In this document: piece by piece, positions 51,348 through 60,202 of the stretch
How the letters are laid out: every line of letters begins with the position of its first letter
Numbering within the stretch: the first letter of the stretch is position 1
DNA from: Thermogemmatispora aurantia
GTDB taxonomy: Bacteria; Chloroflexota; Ktedonobacteria; Ktedonobacterales; Ktedonobacteraceae
Assembly: GCF_008974285.1 (NCBI RefSeq)
Contig: NZ_BKZV01000010.1
Location: forward strand, 1-64,000
Direction: 5' to 3'
DNA: 64,000 nt
Position numbers and translations under genes: made by a program
Notes under the pieces: model-generated
The model's input: only the letters and a program-made list of their open reading frames with translations
Told to the model about the DNA's origin: nothing
The model's database searches: none

Positions 51348-51878
51348 CTAGGCATCGTCAAGAAAAGGCAGGCCCTGCTGGCGATAGTAGCGCTCCAGGG
51401 CCTCAATCCACTCCAGCTGCGTCGGCGTCTGTGGCACAAAGCAGCCGCGCGCCGACGAGAGCAGGCCCACGGCCAGCGGCACCGAGTAGCCTGCGCGCAC
51501 CAGCAGTCCGGCGGCGATCATCGCTGAGCGCCCAATGCCGAGGCGGCAGTGGATAGCAATGTGCTGGCCGGCACTTAGCAGCTCATGCAGCTCGCTCAGC
51601 AGGTCTTGGATCTCGCCATCCAGCGGCGGCCCCTCCAGATCAGGGATTGGGAAATGGAAATAGCGCAATCCCTGCTCCTGGCATGTCTGGGCCTCGCGCT
51701 GCAGGCCGATCTCTTCAATTTCCTCGCCTGTGAGCAGTGAGACCAGCACATCTACCCCTGCGCTGCGCAGCGTCTTGATGGCCTGCTCCAGCAAGGCGCC
51801 GCCCGCCGGATGCCCCATAATGCTCAGACGCTGATCCTTCAACAAATCAACGGTGTACAGTCCTCTCACCACAGCCAT
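51348..51878 (-). CDS. Dual-specificity / tyrosine protein phosphatase family protein
   Basis: A 176-residue cysteine phosphatase. The signature CX5R is HCRLGIGRSA, with Cys111 as nucleophile and Arg117 binding phosphate. The WPD-loop equivalent is FPIPDLEGPP with Asp80 as probable general acid. The N-terminal half (GALLEQAIKTLRSAGVDVLVSLLT) follows the DSP fold. Its substrate might be phosphoproteins, but also small molecules. It is convergent with the amidohydrolase gene and divergent from the aminotransferase gene. Confidence 0.88.
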   Translation of the reverse strand: MAVVRGLYTVDLLKDQRLSIMGHPAGGALLEQAIKTLRSAGVDVLVSLLTGEEIEEIGLQREAQTCQEQGLRYFHFPIPDLEGPPLDGEIQDLLSELHELLSAGQHIAIHCRLGIGRSAMIAAGLLVRAGYSVPLAVGLLSSARGCFVPQTPTQLEWIEALERYYRQQGLPFLDDA

Positions 51879-52076
51879 CTTGCAACATTCGACTCCCTAC
51901 CAGATACCAGGCTAGCTAGCTACTAGATAAGACCAGAGAGATGGGAAGGCGGGCGGACCGGCTCAGCTCAATGGCCCTGCTCTGCCCTGATGGACAAAGA
52001 CATCAGGCCGCTCCGTTGGCTCGGTCGAGTACAGGTCAGCCTTAGCGGGCGCTCGCCTTCCTCCCCCAGAGCGGCA

Positions 52077-52091
52077 TATACTCGGAGTATA
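52077..52091. promoter_or_regulatory. Perfect palindrome at the aminotransferase promoter (TATAC-N5-GTATA copy 2)
   Basis: TATACTC-G-GAGTATA, seven-base arms around a single G, sits where the -35 region of the aminotransferase promoter should be. A repressor or activator bound here would control that gene. A near copy occurs at 18893-18907. Confidence 0.45.
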
Positions 52092-52100
52092 CCAGAGAGG

Positions 52101-52106
52101 TATAAT
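52101..52106 (+). promoter_or_regulatory. -10 box of the aminotransferase promoter
   Basis: Perfect TATAAT about 40 bases before the ATG at 52146. No -35 consensus at 16-18 bases upstream; the palindrome at 52077-52091 occupies that place, which fits a regulated promoter. Confidence 0.5.
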
Positions 52107-52145
52107 AGTCTCAACTGATCAACGCTTTTTGAGGAGCACACAGGC

Positions 52146-53321
52146 ATGGCTACTGCTGCTCGGCGTGTAGCGAGCTTTGGGACTACTATTTTTACGGAGA
52201 TCAACGTCCTGGCACAGCGGTACAACGCCCTCAATCTGGGGCAAGGGAGGCCCGATTTCGATACCCCACCCGACATCATCGCCCAGCTCGTGGCGGCCTT
52301 GCAGGCCGGCCAGTACAATCAGTACGCCCCGGGACCAGGGACGTCCTCGCTGCGCCGCGCCGTGGCCGCTCACGCGGCGCGCTTCTATGGCCTGGAGATC
52401 GACCCGGAGCGCGGCGTCATTGTGACCGCGGGCGCTACTGAGGGCATCTTTGCCGCTGTCCTGGGCCTGGTTGATCCCGGCGATGAGGTCATTGTGATCG
52501 AGCCATTCTACGATTCCTATGTGCCCAATATCCTTATGGCCGGAGCCACCCCCGTCTACGTGCCCCTACATCCTCCTCAGTGGACCTTCGACCCCGCTGA
52601 ACTGCGCGCCGCCTTCACGCGCAAAACACGCGCTCTTATCCTTAATACCCCACATAATCCCTGTGGACGCGTCTTCTCACGTGAAGAGCTAACTGGCATC
52701 GCTGAACTGTGCATTGAACACGATGTAACTGTCATTGCCGATGAGGTCTACGAGCACCTGATCTTTGACGATGCGCGTCATATTCCCATTGCCACCCTGC
52801 CTGGCATGTTCGAGCGCACTGTGACGGTCAGCAGCTCGGGCAAAGCCTTCAGCGCCACCGGCTGGAAGATTGGCTGGGTCTATGGTCATCCCGACCTGGT
52901 GGACGGTGTCGCCCGCGCCCATCAGTTCATCACCTTCGCCGTGCACCATCCCACCCAGGAAGCCATTGCCTATGCCCTGGGCCTGCCAGATAGCTACTAC
53001 TGTGGCCTGAAGGAGCTGTACGAACACAAGCGCCAGTTGCTCTTGCAAGCTCTCGATGCGGCGGGCCTTCCGTATCGGGTGCCCGAGGGCACTTACTTTG
53101 TCCTGGCCGACTTCTCGCCGGTCTTCGACGGCACGCCGCTCGAATTTGCACGCTATCTCATCAGCGAGATCGGCGTGGCCGGTATTCCCCCTGAGACCTT
53201 CTACTGTCCTGAACACGCCCATATCGGCAGCAAATATCTGCGCTTCTCCTTCTGCAAAAACGACGAGACCTTGCTGCAGGCAGGTGAGCGCCTGGCAAAA
53301 CTGGCCACCAGGCGGCGTTAG
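52146..53321 (+). CDS. Class I/II PLP-dependent aminotransferase
   Basis: A 391-residue fold-type I aminotransferase, closest in pattern to kynurenine/methionine aminotransferases (KAT/YbdL-like). Features: NLGQGRPDFDTPPDI near the N terminus, TAGATEGIFAAVLGLVDPGD, LNTPHNPCGRVF with the substrate-binding Asn, VIADEVYEHLIFD with the PLP-binding Asp and Tyr, and SSSGKAFSATGWKIGW with Lys233 as Schiff-base lysine. The C-terminal Arg that binds the substrate carboxylate is in YLRFSFCKND. GAGGAGC precedes the ATG. Substrate range cannot be read from sequence. Confidence 0.92.
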   Translation: MATAARRVASFGTTIFTEINVLAQRYNALNLGQGRPDFDTPPDIIAQLVAALQAGQYNQYAPGPGTSSLRRAVAAHAARFYGLEIDPERGVIVTAGATEGIFAAVLGLVDPGDEVIVIEPFYDSYVPNILMAGATPVYVPLHPPQWTFDPAELRAAFTRKTRALILNTPHNPCGRVFSREELTGIAELCIEHDVTVIADEVYEHLIFDDARHIPIATLPGMFERTVTVSSSGKAFSATGWKIGWVYGHPDLVDGVARAHQFITFAVHHPTQEAIAYALGLPDSYYCGLKELYEHKRQLLLQALDAAGLPYRVPEGTYFVLADFSPVFDGTPLEFARYLISEIGVAGIPPETFYCPEHAHIGSKYLRFSFCKNDETLLQAGERLAKLATRRR

Positions 53322-53388
53322 AGAGCGAAGCAGCAGTTGAGGAGAAGCAGCAGGTGGGGAGCAAGGCAAGAGAGGGACGGGCGGGCGC

Positions 53389-54453
53389 TCAGGGGGAGAT
53401 AGGAGATGCGTTGGGTCGCGTGAAGTAGGGGCGCCGCGGACGGCGGTAGCTGCTGGATTCGCGCACGATCAGCTCGGGCTGGTAGGTAAGCTGGCGGTGC
53501 TCGTGCGTAGTAGGATGGTCGGCCTCATCCAGGAGTAGCTCGGCAGCGCTGCGGCCAAGCTGATACTTCGGCTGGCGCACGGAGGTCAGCGGCGTCGAGA
53601 GCATGCCGGCAAAGTCAACATCGTCGTAGCCGACGAGAGCAAAGTCGCGCGGGATCGCAAAGCCGCGCCTGGTGAGGCCGCGCATGACTCCCAGGGCCAG
53701 CAGGTCATTGGCGCAGAAGATGGCTGTGGGTCGCTCAGCCTCACTCACACTCAGGATCTGCTCGACAGCGCGCTCTCCTTCGCGGGCATTCAAAAAGGGC
53801 CTGGCAACCTCTAAGACTACCTGGGCGGGGTCAGCGCCCACCGCGCGCACTGCCCGCTGCACGCCCTCCAGACGATCAGCGCATTGACGAATCGAATGCG
53901 GGCCATTTACAAAAGCAATGCGCTCGTGGCCCTGGGCCAGCAAATGCTCTGCGGCCAGCTCGCCCCCATGTACATCGTCGACGGCCACCGAGCAGAGATC
54001 CGATTGCCGACTCGGACGGTCCAGCAAGACCACAGAGATGCCACGCTTGCGCAGGCGATAGAGATGGGTGTGGTCATCCAGCACGGGGGTGATTAGCACG
54101 CCATGCGCCCGCTGCTCCTCCAGCACTCGCAGATAGTGGGCCTCGCGCTCGGGCGAATCGTCTGAATTGCAAAGAATGACGACGTAGCCGGCCTCGCTGG
54201 CCACATCCTCGACGCCGCGCGCTACCTCAGTAAAGAAGGGATTGGCCACATCGAGCACTACCAGACCGATATAGAGGCTACGCCCGGCGCGAAGCTGGCG
54301 CGCCGAACCATTGCGAACAAAACCCAGCTCGTCAATGATGCGCTGCACGCGCTGTCTTGTCTCCTCTGCTACCAGCTCGGGGTGATTCAGCACATTAGAG
54401 ACGGTCCCAAGCGAGACGCCGGCCCGCTCGGCTACCTCACGAATACTTGGCAT
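53389..54453 (-). CDS. LacI-family transcriptional regulator, probable rhamnose repressor
   Basis: A 354-residue LacI/PurR-type regulator. The DNA-binding head is SIREVAERAGVSLGTVSNVLNHPELVAEETRQRV, abbreviated here as IREVAERAGVSLGTVSNVLN (residues 4-23), with the hinge helix near 50-58 (NGSARQLRAGRS). The remaining 295 residues form the periplasmic-binding-like sugar domain (IGLVVLDVANPFFTEVARGV, LAQGHERIAFVNGP, ALVGYDDVDFAGML). ATG at 54451-54453 starts right before the helix-turn-helix. It is divergent from the ABC/rhamnose operon, and the intergenic region holds a perfect LacI-type palindrome, so it is the likely local repressor, with rhamnose or a derivative as inferred inducer. Confidence 0.88.
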   Translation of the reverse strand: MPSIREVAERAGVSLGTVSNVLNHPELVAEETRQRVQRIIDELGFVRNGSARQLRAGRSLYIGLVVLDVANPFFTEVARGVEDVASEAGYVVILCNSDDSPEREAHYLRVLEEQRAHGVLITPVLDDHTHLYRLRKRGISVVLLDRPSRQSDLCSVAVDDVHGGELAAEHLLAQGHERIAFVNGPHSIRQCADRLEGVQRAVRAVGADPAQVVLEVARPFLNAREGERAVEQILSVSEAERPTAIFCANDLLALGVMRGLTRRGFAIPRDFALVGYDDVDFAGMLSTPLTSVRQPKYQLGRSAAELLLDEADHPTTHEHRQLTYQPELIVRESSSYRRPRRPYFTRPNASPISP

Positions 54454-54815
54454 GCACGCACTCCATAGACCGAAGCGAAATCCATAGGCATGAAGATGAT
54501 AATGATAAGGCAAGCCCCGTAGTGCTGCAGGCAGTCCGGCGGTCGCCTCCTCTCAACACGGGCCGCTCCTGCGCGCTGGGGCGGGGTCTCTCGTCGCTGT
54601 GCACGGTTCTGCCTGGGTCGAGTCGCAGTCTGCCCGCCGTCTGCCAGGGCAGAAGATCCTCTCCTGGCCCTACCAGCAGCCGGGAGAACTGCTGAGGCCA
54701 CTTCCTCTGCTGGCTGACCTGACTGTATCACTGTATCACAAGATAGTATGCCACAACTGTTTGCCCTCTGGCCATCTTCCTGCCGTTTGCCTTGCGCACA
54801 AGGGCGCTCTGCCCC

Positions 54816-54844
54816 TTGACAATCGGGCCGGCCTCGATTATACT
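54816..54844 (+). promoter_or_regulatory. Near-consensus sigma70 promoter of the rhamnose operon
   Basis: Perfect TTGACA (54816-54821), exactly 17 bases, TATACT (54839-54844), five of six at the -10. Predicted start near 54851, that is inside the operator. This is the strongest promoter by eye in the window. Confidence 0.85.
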
Positions 54845-54850
54845 CTCAGC

Positions 54851-54866
54851 ATTGAAACGTTTCAAT
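54851..54866. promoter_or_regulatory. LacI-family operator, 16-bp perfect palindrome
   Basis: ATTGAAACGTTTCAAT is a perfect palindrome with the central CG typical of LacI/PurR-family sites. It begins seven bases after the -10 box and so covers the transcription start, a classic repressor position. The LacI-family gene next door is the obvious candidate protein. Confidence 0.85.
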
Positions 54867-55004
54867 TAGCAGCCGGCCCATATACCCCGGCCAGTGGGGG
54901 CCAACGACCAGGCTCACTGACTGGCCGATTGCCTGATCGTCGGATTGATCAGCAGATAGAGTGTAACACTGATCGTCAGCGAAAGACACTCACCAGGGGG
55001 AACT

Positions 55005-56528
55005 ATGGAAGTTGCCGCGCCGCAGGCGGCGGTGCCCGTGATCGAGCTGGTCGGCGTTAGCAAGCGTTTTGGAGCCATTCAAGCCCTCAAAGAGGTGGAC
55101 TTGAGCCTCTATGCGGGCGAAGTCCATGCGCTGGTAGGCGAGAATGGTGCCGGCAAAAGCACGCTGGTAAAGATTCTGGCAGGCGTGCACCGCCCCGATC
55201 GTGGTCTCCTCAAAATTAGCGGCGAGGCGGTCGAGCTGCGTAGCCCTGCGCAGGCTCAGGCCGCTGGCATCGCTGTCATTCATCAGGAACCGACCCTTTT
55301 CCCCGACCTTGATGTGGCTGAGAACGTCTTTATGGGCCATCAACCGCGCGATCGCCTGGGGCGCATCGATTGGCGCCGTATGTATCGCGAGGTAGAGCAG
55401 CTGCTGCAATCGCTGGGTGTGGAGCTGAATGTCTATCTACCGGTGCGCGGCCTCTCGGTGGCTGATCGGCAGTTGGTCGAGATTGCGCGGGCCTTGTCGC
55501 AGGATGCACGTGTCTTGATCATGGATGAGCCAACGGCCTCGCTCTCGCCGCGTGAGGTGGAGGAACTCTTCACCATCGTCGAGCAGCTGCGCGCGCGGCA
55601 GGTGGCGATCCTCTTTGTCAGCCATCGTCTGGAGGAGGTCTTTCGTCTGGCCAGCCGCGTGACGGTCTTGCGCGATGGGCAGCGAGTGATCACTGCCCCT
55701 GCTCAGGATCTGACACCCGAAGAGACTGTTCGTCACATGGTAGGGCGAGAGCTGGCGGCTCTCTTCCCCAAGGAGGAGGCAGCAGTTGGTGAGGTTGTGC
55801 TGGAGGTACGCCATTTGTCCCGTGCCGGTCTCTTCCGCGATGTGAGCTTCCAGCTGCGGCGTGGTGAGATCCTCGGGCTGGCTGGTTTGGTGGGAGCAGG
55901 TCGTACCGAGGTGGCGCGCGTCCTCTTCGGCATCGATCAGGCCGAGAGCGGCGAGATCCTGGTTGATGGGCGCCCGGTCAGCATCCGTTCGCCGCGCGAG
56001 GCCATGCGCTATGGCATCGCCTATGTTCCCGAAGATCGCCATCAGCAGGGCCTTGTCCTCGATTTCTCCATCGCTCGAAATATCACTCTTTCTATTTTAA
56101 AGCGAGTCGCGCGTTTCTCGCTGATCAGGTCGCGTCAGGAGCTGAAAATTGCCGCCGATTATGCTGAGCGCCTGCACGTACGAGGCGGGCGCCTGACCCA
56201 GCCGGTGCGCGCGCTCTCGGGTGGCAATCAGCAGAAAGTAGTGCTGGGCAAATGGCTGGCGACCGAGCCGCGTATCCTCATCCTTGACGAGCCAACGCGT
56301 GGCATCGACATTGGTGCCAAAGCGGAGGTCCATCGCATTGTCTCCGAGTTAGCCGCGCGTGGCCTGGCCATCCTCCTGATCTCCAGCGAGCTACCCGAGA
56401 TACTGGCCATGTCGGATCGGGTACTCGTCATGCACGAGGGCCGCATCAGTGGCCTGTTCAGCCGCGCCGAGGCCGATCAGGAGAAAGTCATGCTGGCAGC
56501 AACGGGACAGAACAGACAGAGCAGGTGA
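55005..56528 (+). CDS. Sugar ABC transporter ATP-binding protein (RbsA-type, probable rhamnose importer)
   Basis: A 507-residue tandem ATPase of the carbohydrate importer 2 family. Domain 1 has Walker A GENGAGKST (45-53), signature region LSVADRQLVEIARAL and Walker B VLIMDEPTASL. Domain 2 has a degenerate Walker A (GLVGAGRTEVARVLFG), a perfect signature LSGGNQQKVVLGKWL and Walker B ILILDEPTRGIDIGAK. One poor nucleotide site is normal for this group. GGGGGA lies upstream of the ATG. It is the first gene of the operon; together with two permeases and a lipoprotein it forms an importer whose sugar is inferred to be L-rhamnose from the downstream enzymes (RhaT of rhizobia would be the counterpart). 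Confidence 0.9.
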   Translation: MEVAAPQAAVPVIELVGVSKRFGAIQALKEVDLSLYAGEVHALVGENGAGKSTLVKILAGVHRPDRGLLKISGEAVELRSPAQAQAAGIAVIHQEPTLFPDLDVAENVFMGHQPRDRLGRIDWRRMYREVEQLLQSLGVELNVYLPVRGLSVADRQLVEIARALSQDARVLIMDEPTASLSPREVEELFTIVEQLRARQVAILFVSHRLEEVFRLASRVTVLRDGQRVITAPAQDLTPEETVRHMVGRELAALFPKEEAAVGEVVLEVRHLSRAGLFRDVSFQLRRGEILGLAGLVGAGRTEVARVLFGIDQAESGEILVDGRPVSIRSPREAMRYGIAYVPEDRHQQGLVLDFSIARNITLSILKRVARFSLIRSRQELKIAADYAERLHVRGGRLTQPVRALSGGNQQKVVLGKWLATEPRILILDEPTRGIDIGAKAEVHRIVSELAARGLAILLISSELPEILAMSDRVLVMHEGRISGLFSRAEADQEKVMLAATGQNRQSR

Positions 56529-56541
56529 GCGAGGTACGTGC

Positions 56542-57582
56542 ATGAGCACAACAACGACCCGTGTAGAGGAGTCGCGCAGGCGCGCGCTCTCGGGCGGCAA
56601 GCGCCTTGTGGCCCTGGTGGGCCGCGTGCGAGAGCTGGGTTTGATCGTCGTGCTGCTGGCGATCGTTGCTCTGGTCGGTCTGCAGACGCCGCGCTTCCTG
56701 ACGCCGGGCAATTTCGAGCAGATCCTGCTCTCGATCGCCATTTTGGCCATTGTGGCAGTCGGCGAGACAATGGTGATCCTGACGCGCAATGTAGACCTCT
56801 CGGTTGGCTCGACCGTTGGCATGACCGCTTTTGTCTGCGCCGACGTCCTGAAGAACCATCCACAGACGCCGGTGATTCTGATTGTCTTGCTCGGCTGCGC
56901 TCTGGGGGCCGTGCTGGGGGCGGTCAATGGCCTGATTGTGGCCCTGGGACGGGTGCCAGCCATCGTGGCGACACTGGGAACGCTCTATCTGTATCGCGGC
57001 CTGGACTCGTATATCGCGGGCGGAACGCAGGTGAGCGCCTACGACGTACCGGATAGCTTCCTCTCCCTGGCAACCACCCATATTCTGGGAGTTCCGGCTC
57101 TGATTGTCTTTGCGGCAGCCATCGCCCTGATCTTTGCCTATCTGTTGCGGGCGACCCGCACCGGTCGCGAGCTGTATGCTCTGGGCAGCAATCCTGAAGC
57201 GGCGCGCCTGGCTGGCTTGCGCGCTGAACGCCTGATCTTCCTGACCTTTCTGCTCTGTGGCCTCTTGAGCGGCTTCGCTGGGGTGCTCTGGGGCGCACGC
57301 TTTGCGACAGTCGATTCAGGGGCGGCAACGGGCCTGGAACTGCAGGTGATCGCCGCGGTCGTTGTGGGTGGAGTGAATATCTTCGGCGGCTCCGGGACCA
57401 TCCTGGGGGCGATGCTGGGCGCGATCGTGCTCGGGACCATTGATAATGCCCTGACCTTGCTGAAGCTGTCGCAGTTCTGGCTGCAGGCGATCGATGGCGC
57501 CGCTATTCTGGCAGCGGTGACGCTGGATGCCCTGATTACGCGCTGGCTCCAGCGCCGCCTGCGCAGTGGGAGGCAACGATGA
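56542..57582 (+). CDS. Sugar ABC transporter permease 1 (probable rhamnose)
   Basis: A 346-residue permease of the RbsC/BPD_transp_2 family with about eight to ten membrane helices. Typical motifs: TPRFLTPGNFEQILLSIAI, VAVGETMVILTRNVDLSVGS (about 72-91), GRVPAIVATLGTLYLYRG and YALGSNPEAARLAGLRAERL, the cytosolic coupling loop to the ATPase. ATG at 56542 follows GAGCGAGG and starts 14 bases after the ATPase gene. The next permease overlaps by four bases. Confidence 0.9.
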   Translation: MSTTTTRVEESRRRALSGGKRLVALVGRVRELGLIVVLLAIVALVGLQTPRFLTPGNFEQILLSIAILAIVAVGETMVILTRNVDLSVGSTVGMTAFVCADVLKNHPQTPVILIVLLGCALGAVLGAVNGLIVALGRVPAIVATLGTLYLYRGLDSYIAGGTQVSAYDVPDSFLSLATTHILGVPALIVFAAAIALIFAYLLRATRTGRELYALGSNPEAARLAGLRAERLIFLTFLLCGLLSGFAGVLWGARFATVDSGAATGLELQVIAAVVVGGVNIFGGSGTILGAMLGAIVLGTIDNALTLLKLSQFWLQAIDGAAILAAVTLDALITRWLQRRLRSGRQR

Positions 57583-58769
57583 GTGATTCGTCCGAAGTCA
57601 AGCGGCCTGCGCTCAACCTCGATGCTTCCTCAGCAGCCGCTCCTTCGGCGCCGGCACTGGCAAAGGAGGACCGGCGAGCAGCTGCCTCGGGCGGCGGTCT
57701 TGCTCATGGGCTGGCCTGGGTGCGCTCGTGGGAGGCGCTGCTGCTGGTGTTGCTGGTGCTCTCTCTGGCCCTGGGGAGTGCGCTCTCCCCGTATTTCCTG
57801 AGCCTGTCCAACTTCTCGCTGCTGATCAGCGACATGATGGAGAAGGCGCTGATGGCCCTGACCATGACGCTAATCGTGATCGCTGGCGAGATCGACCTCT
57901 CGGTGGCCTCGATTCTGGGGCTGGCCAGTGTCGTGCTTGGCTATACCTGGAGCCACGGCTTGCCCCTGGGTCTGGCCATCGTCCTGGTCTTGTTGATTGG
58001 GGCCCTTTGCGGCCTCGTCAATGGCCTGGCGGTCACCCGCCTTGGCTTGCCGTCGCTGGTGGTCACACTGGGCACACTGGCCCTCTTTCGCGGCCTGGCC
58101 TATGTGGTCATGGGCGATCAGGCAGTGAGTAGCTTCCCGCCAGCCTTCACGAACTTTGGCTTCGGTACGGTGCCGGGCACTCTGATCCCCTGGCCGTTCG
58201 TCCTCTTCGTTGCTCTGGCGCTGATCTTCTCCTTGCTCTTGCATCGCAGTACGCTAGGCCGGCAGATCTATGCCATCGGCAGCAATAAGGAGGCAGCTCG
58301 CTTTGCCGGCATCCGCGTTGAGGATATCAAGTTGCTGCTCTTTGTCCTCTCGGGCCTGATGGCGGCCCTGGCCGGTGTGGTTTTCACAGCGCGCTTCTCT
58401 AACGCGCGTGCCGATAACGCCCTCGGCTTTGAGTTGGATGTGGTGACGATTGTGTTGCTGGGTGGAGTCAATATCTTCGGCGGCAGCGGCAGCCTGCCCG
58501 GCGTGGTGCTCTCACTCTTGATCATCGGAGTGTTGCGCAACGCGCTGGGTCTGGCGGATATCAGCGGCGATATCCAGAATATTGCCGTGGGTGCGCTGCT
58601 CATTCTTTCGGTGTTGGGGCCTAATGTGGTTCGACGTTTCCAGGAGGCGGCCTCGCGCAGACGCGCAGCTGAAAAGGGGCCTGCTGGCGGGCCGGCCCAC
58701 GGAGCCGCGCGCTCTGTGCCTGAAGAGACAGGAGCTGCCCGCGCCCGCGAGGGAGGACAGCGCCGCTAG
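57579..58769 (+). CDS. Sugar ABC transporter permease 2 (probable rhamnose)
   Basis: A 396-residue second RbsC-type permease, forming a heterodimer with permease 1 as in rhamnose (RhaPQ) importers. The membrane part (about 48-345) has SLSNFSLLISDMMEKALMAL, TLIVIAGEIDLSVASILGLA and the coupling loop YAIGSNKEAARFAGIRVEDI. The first 45 residues (Ala/Ser/Pro-rich) and the last 45 (Arg/Ala/Gly-rich) are extra, cytosolic and low in complexity. Start overlaps the previous stop (ATGA), which couples their translation. Confidence 0.9.
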   Translation: MSDSSEVKRPALNLDASSAAAPSAPALAKEDRRAAASGGGLAHGLAWVRSWEALLLVLLVLSLALGSALSPYFLSLSNFSLLISDMMEKALMALTMTLIVIAGEIDLSVASILGLASVVLGYTWSHGLPLGLAIVLVLLIGALCGLVNGLAVTRLGLPSLVVTLGTLALFRGLAYVVMGDQAVSSFPPAFTNFGFGTVPGTLIPWPFVLFVALALIFSLLLHRSTLGRQIYAIGSNKEAARFAGIRVEDIKLLLFVLSGLMAALAGVVFTARFSNARADNALGFELDVVTIVLLGGVNIFGGSGSLPGVVLSLLIIGVLRNALGLADISGDIQNIAVGALLILSVLGPNVVRRFQEAASRRRAAEKGPAGGPAHGAARSVPEETGAARAREGGQRR

Positions 58770-58866
58770 CTCGACTGGCCTGATCGGGCGAGTCGGGTCC
58801 GGCGCTGACTCGACCCTCGTCTGGGGTGGTGCTCTGCCCTGTCTCGGGATAGACGTGTTGGTTGTC

Positions 58867-58918
58867 ATCACCACTACATCACCACTACCACACCAGGACG
58901 CTCCGCTTGTGGGAGCGT
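58867..58918 (+). repeat. Tandem 12-mer and hairpin before the binding-protein gene
   Basis: CATCACCACTAC occurs twice in tandem (58867-58890), followed by a seven-pair hairpin ACGCTCC/GGAGCGT (58898-58904 and 58912-58918) about 20 bases upstream of the binding-protein start. In such operons an intergenic hairpin at this place often stabilises the downstream message, which would fit the high need for binding protein. Confidence 0.5.
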
Positions 58919-58938
58919 TGGTAAGGAGGAGGAAAACA

Positions 58939-59967
58939 GTGAAGACGCTGTTGCGCACACTGCTCACCGCTCTCTCTGTGGCAATGCTGCTGATGCTGGC
59001 TGCCTGCGGTGGCAGCAGCAGCGGGAGTGGCAGCTCGGGCGGAAGCTCCACTTCGCTCAATATTGCCTTTCTCCCCAAGGCGATCAACAACCCCTATTTC
59101 GATACCGCGGCCAATGGCGCCAGGCAGGCGGCCACAGAGCTGAAGGGGCAGTTCAAGCAGGTTGGCCCGACGGAGAGTAGCGCGGCGGCACAGGTGCCGT
59201 TTATTAACACGCTGACGGAGCAGCATGTGAGCGCTATCGTGGTCTCGGCCAACGATCCCAACGCCCTGGCGCCGGCCCTGAAGCGTGCGATGCAGCAGGG
59301 GATTAAGGTGGTCAGCTATGACTCGGACGTCGCTCCCGATGCGCGCCAGATCTTTGTGAATCAGGCCAATTCCGAGGATATCGGGCGGATCGAGGTCCAG
59401 ATTCTGGGGAAGCTGATTAACTACAGCGGCGACATCGCCATCCTCTCGGCGGCCAGCACGGCCACCAACCAGAACACCTGGATCGGGTACATGAAGGATG
59501 AGCTGGCGAAGCCCCAGTACAAGAATATGCATCTGGTCAAGATTGCATACGGTAATGATGATGACCAGCAAAGCTTCCAGCAGACGCTGGGGCTACTACA
59601 GGCTTATCCCGACCTCAAGGGGATCATTTCGCCAACGACGGTGGGGCTGGCCGCAGCGGCGCGCGCGATCGAGTCGGTAGGCAAGGGCGGCAAGGTCATG
59701 CTGACTGGCCTGGGGACGCCGAATCTGATGCGCAAGTACGTGAAAGATGGGACGTGCCCGGAGTTCGCCCTCTGGAATCCGGCTGATCTGGGCTACCTGG
59801 CCTACTATGCGGCTGCCGCCCTGGTAGAGGGCAAGATTACAGGCAAGCCGGGCGAGAGCTTCAACGCCGGGAAGCTCGGTACGAGGACCATCGGCCCTAA
59901 TAATGTGGTCCTGCTTGGCCCACCGACGGTCTTTAACAAGGATAACATCGACCAGTTCAACTTCTAG
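58939..59967 (+). CDS. Sugar ABC transporter substrate-binding lipoprotein (probable rhamnose)
   Basis: A 342-residue lipoprotein of the periplasmic binding protein 1-like (RbsB/RhaS) family. The signal peptide KTLLRTLLTALSVAMLLMLA ends in the lipobox LAAC, with Cys23 as lipidation site, then a Gly/Ser linker. The mature part begins LNIAFLPKAINNPYFDTAAN, typical of sugar binding, with VVSANDPNALAPAL and KVVSYDSDVAPDARQIFVNQ further on. GTG at 58939 is chosen because GGAGGAGG lies just upstream and the signal peptide starts there. Located between permease and isomerase genes in the rhamnose operon. Confidence 0.92.
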   Translation: MKTLLRTLLTALSVAMLLMLAACGGSSSGSGSSGGSSTSLNIAFLPKAINNPYFDTAANGARQAATELKGQFKQVGPTESSAAAQVPFINTLTEQHVSAIVVSANDPNALAPALKRAMQQGIKVVSYDSDVAPDARQIFVNQANSEDIGRIEVQILGKLINYSGDIAILSAASTATNQNTWIGYMKDELAKPQYKNMHLVKIAYGNDDDQQSFQQTLGLLQAYPDLKGIISPTTVGLAAAARAIESVGKGGKVMLTGLGTPNLMRKYVKDGTCPEFALWNPADLGYLAYYAAAALVEGKITGKPGESFNAGKLGTRTIGPNNVVLLGPPTVFNKDNIDQFNF

Positions 59968-60202
59968 CGCTGCCAACGGCGTCGCAATCGCTCCGCTGGC
60001 GGACACTGACCTGCGAAGTGGGCTGCGACACCCGACCTGGCCTGAACCCGATTGGGCTGGCCGGCGGCCCGGTGCCTGTGAAGAGCCGGCTGCGGCTCGC
60101 TGCGCCAGCCTCGGACCAATTGGCTGCACTCTTGTACCCCTGTTCCGATATTCCCATTCAGTGCGGCTATAAGTGCTGTGTAGCGAAGTGAAGGAGGTTC
60201 GC

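Larger units (their letters stand above)
54454..55004. other. Divergent regulatory region of the rhamnose operon
   Basis: About 550 bases between the LacI-family gene and the ABC operon. The right third carries the promoter (54816-54844) and operator (54851-54866), leaving a leader of about 150 bases. The left part around 54490-54520 is AT-rich and probably holds the repressor's own promoter. No small gene was recognised. Confidence 0.6.
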
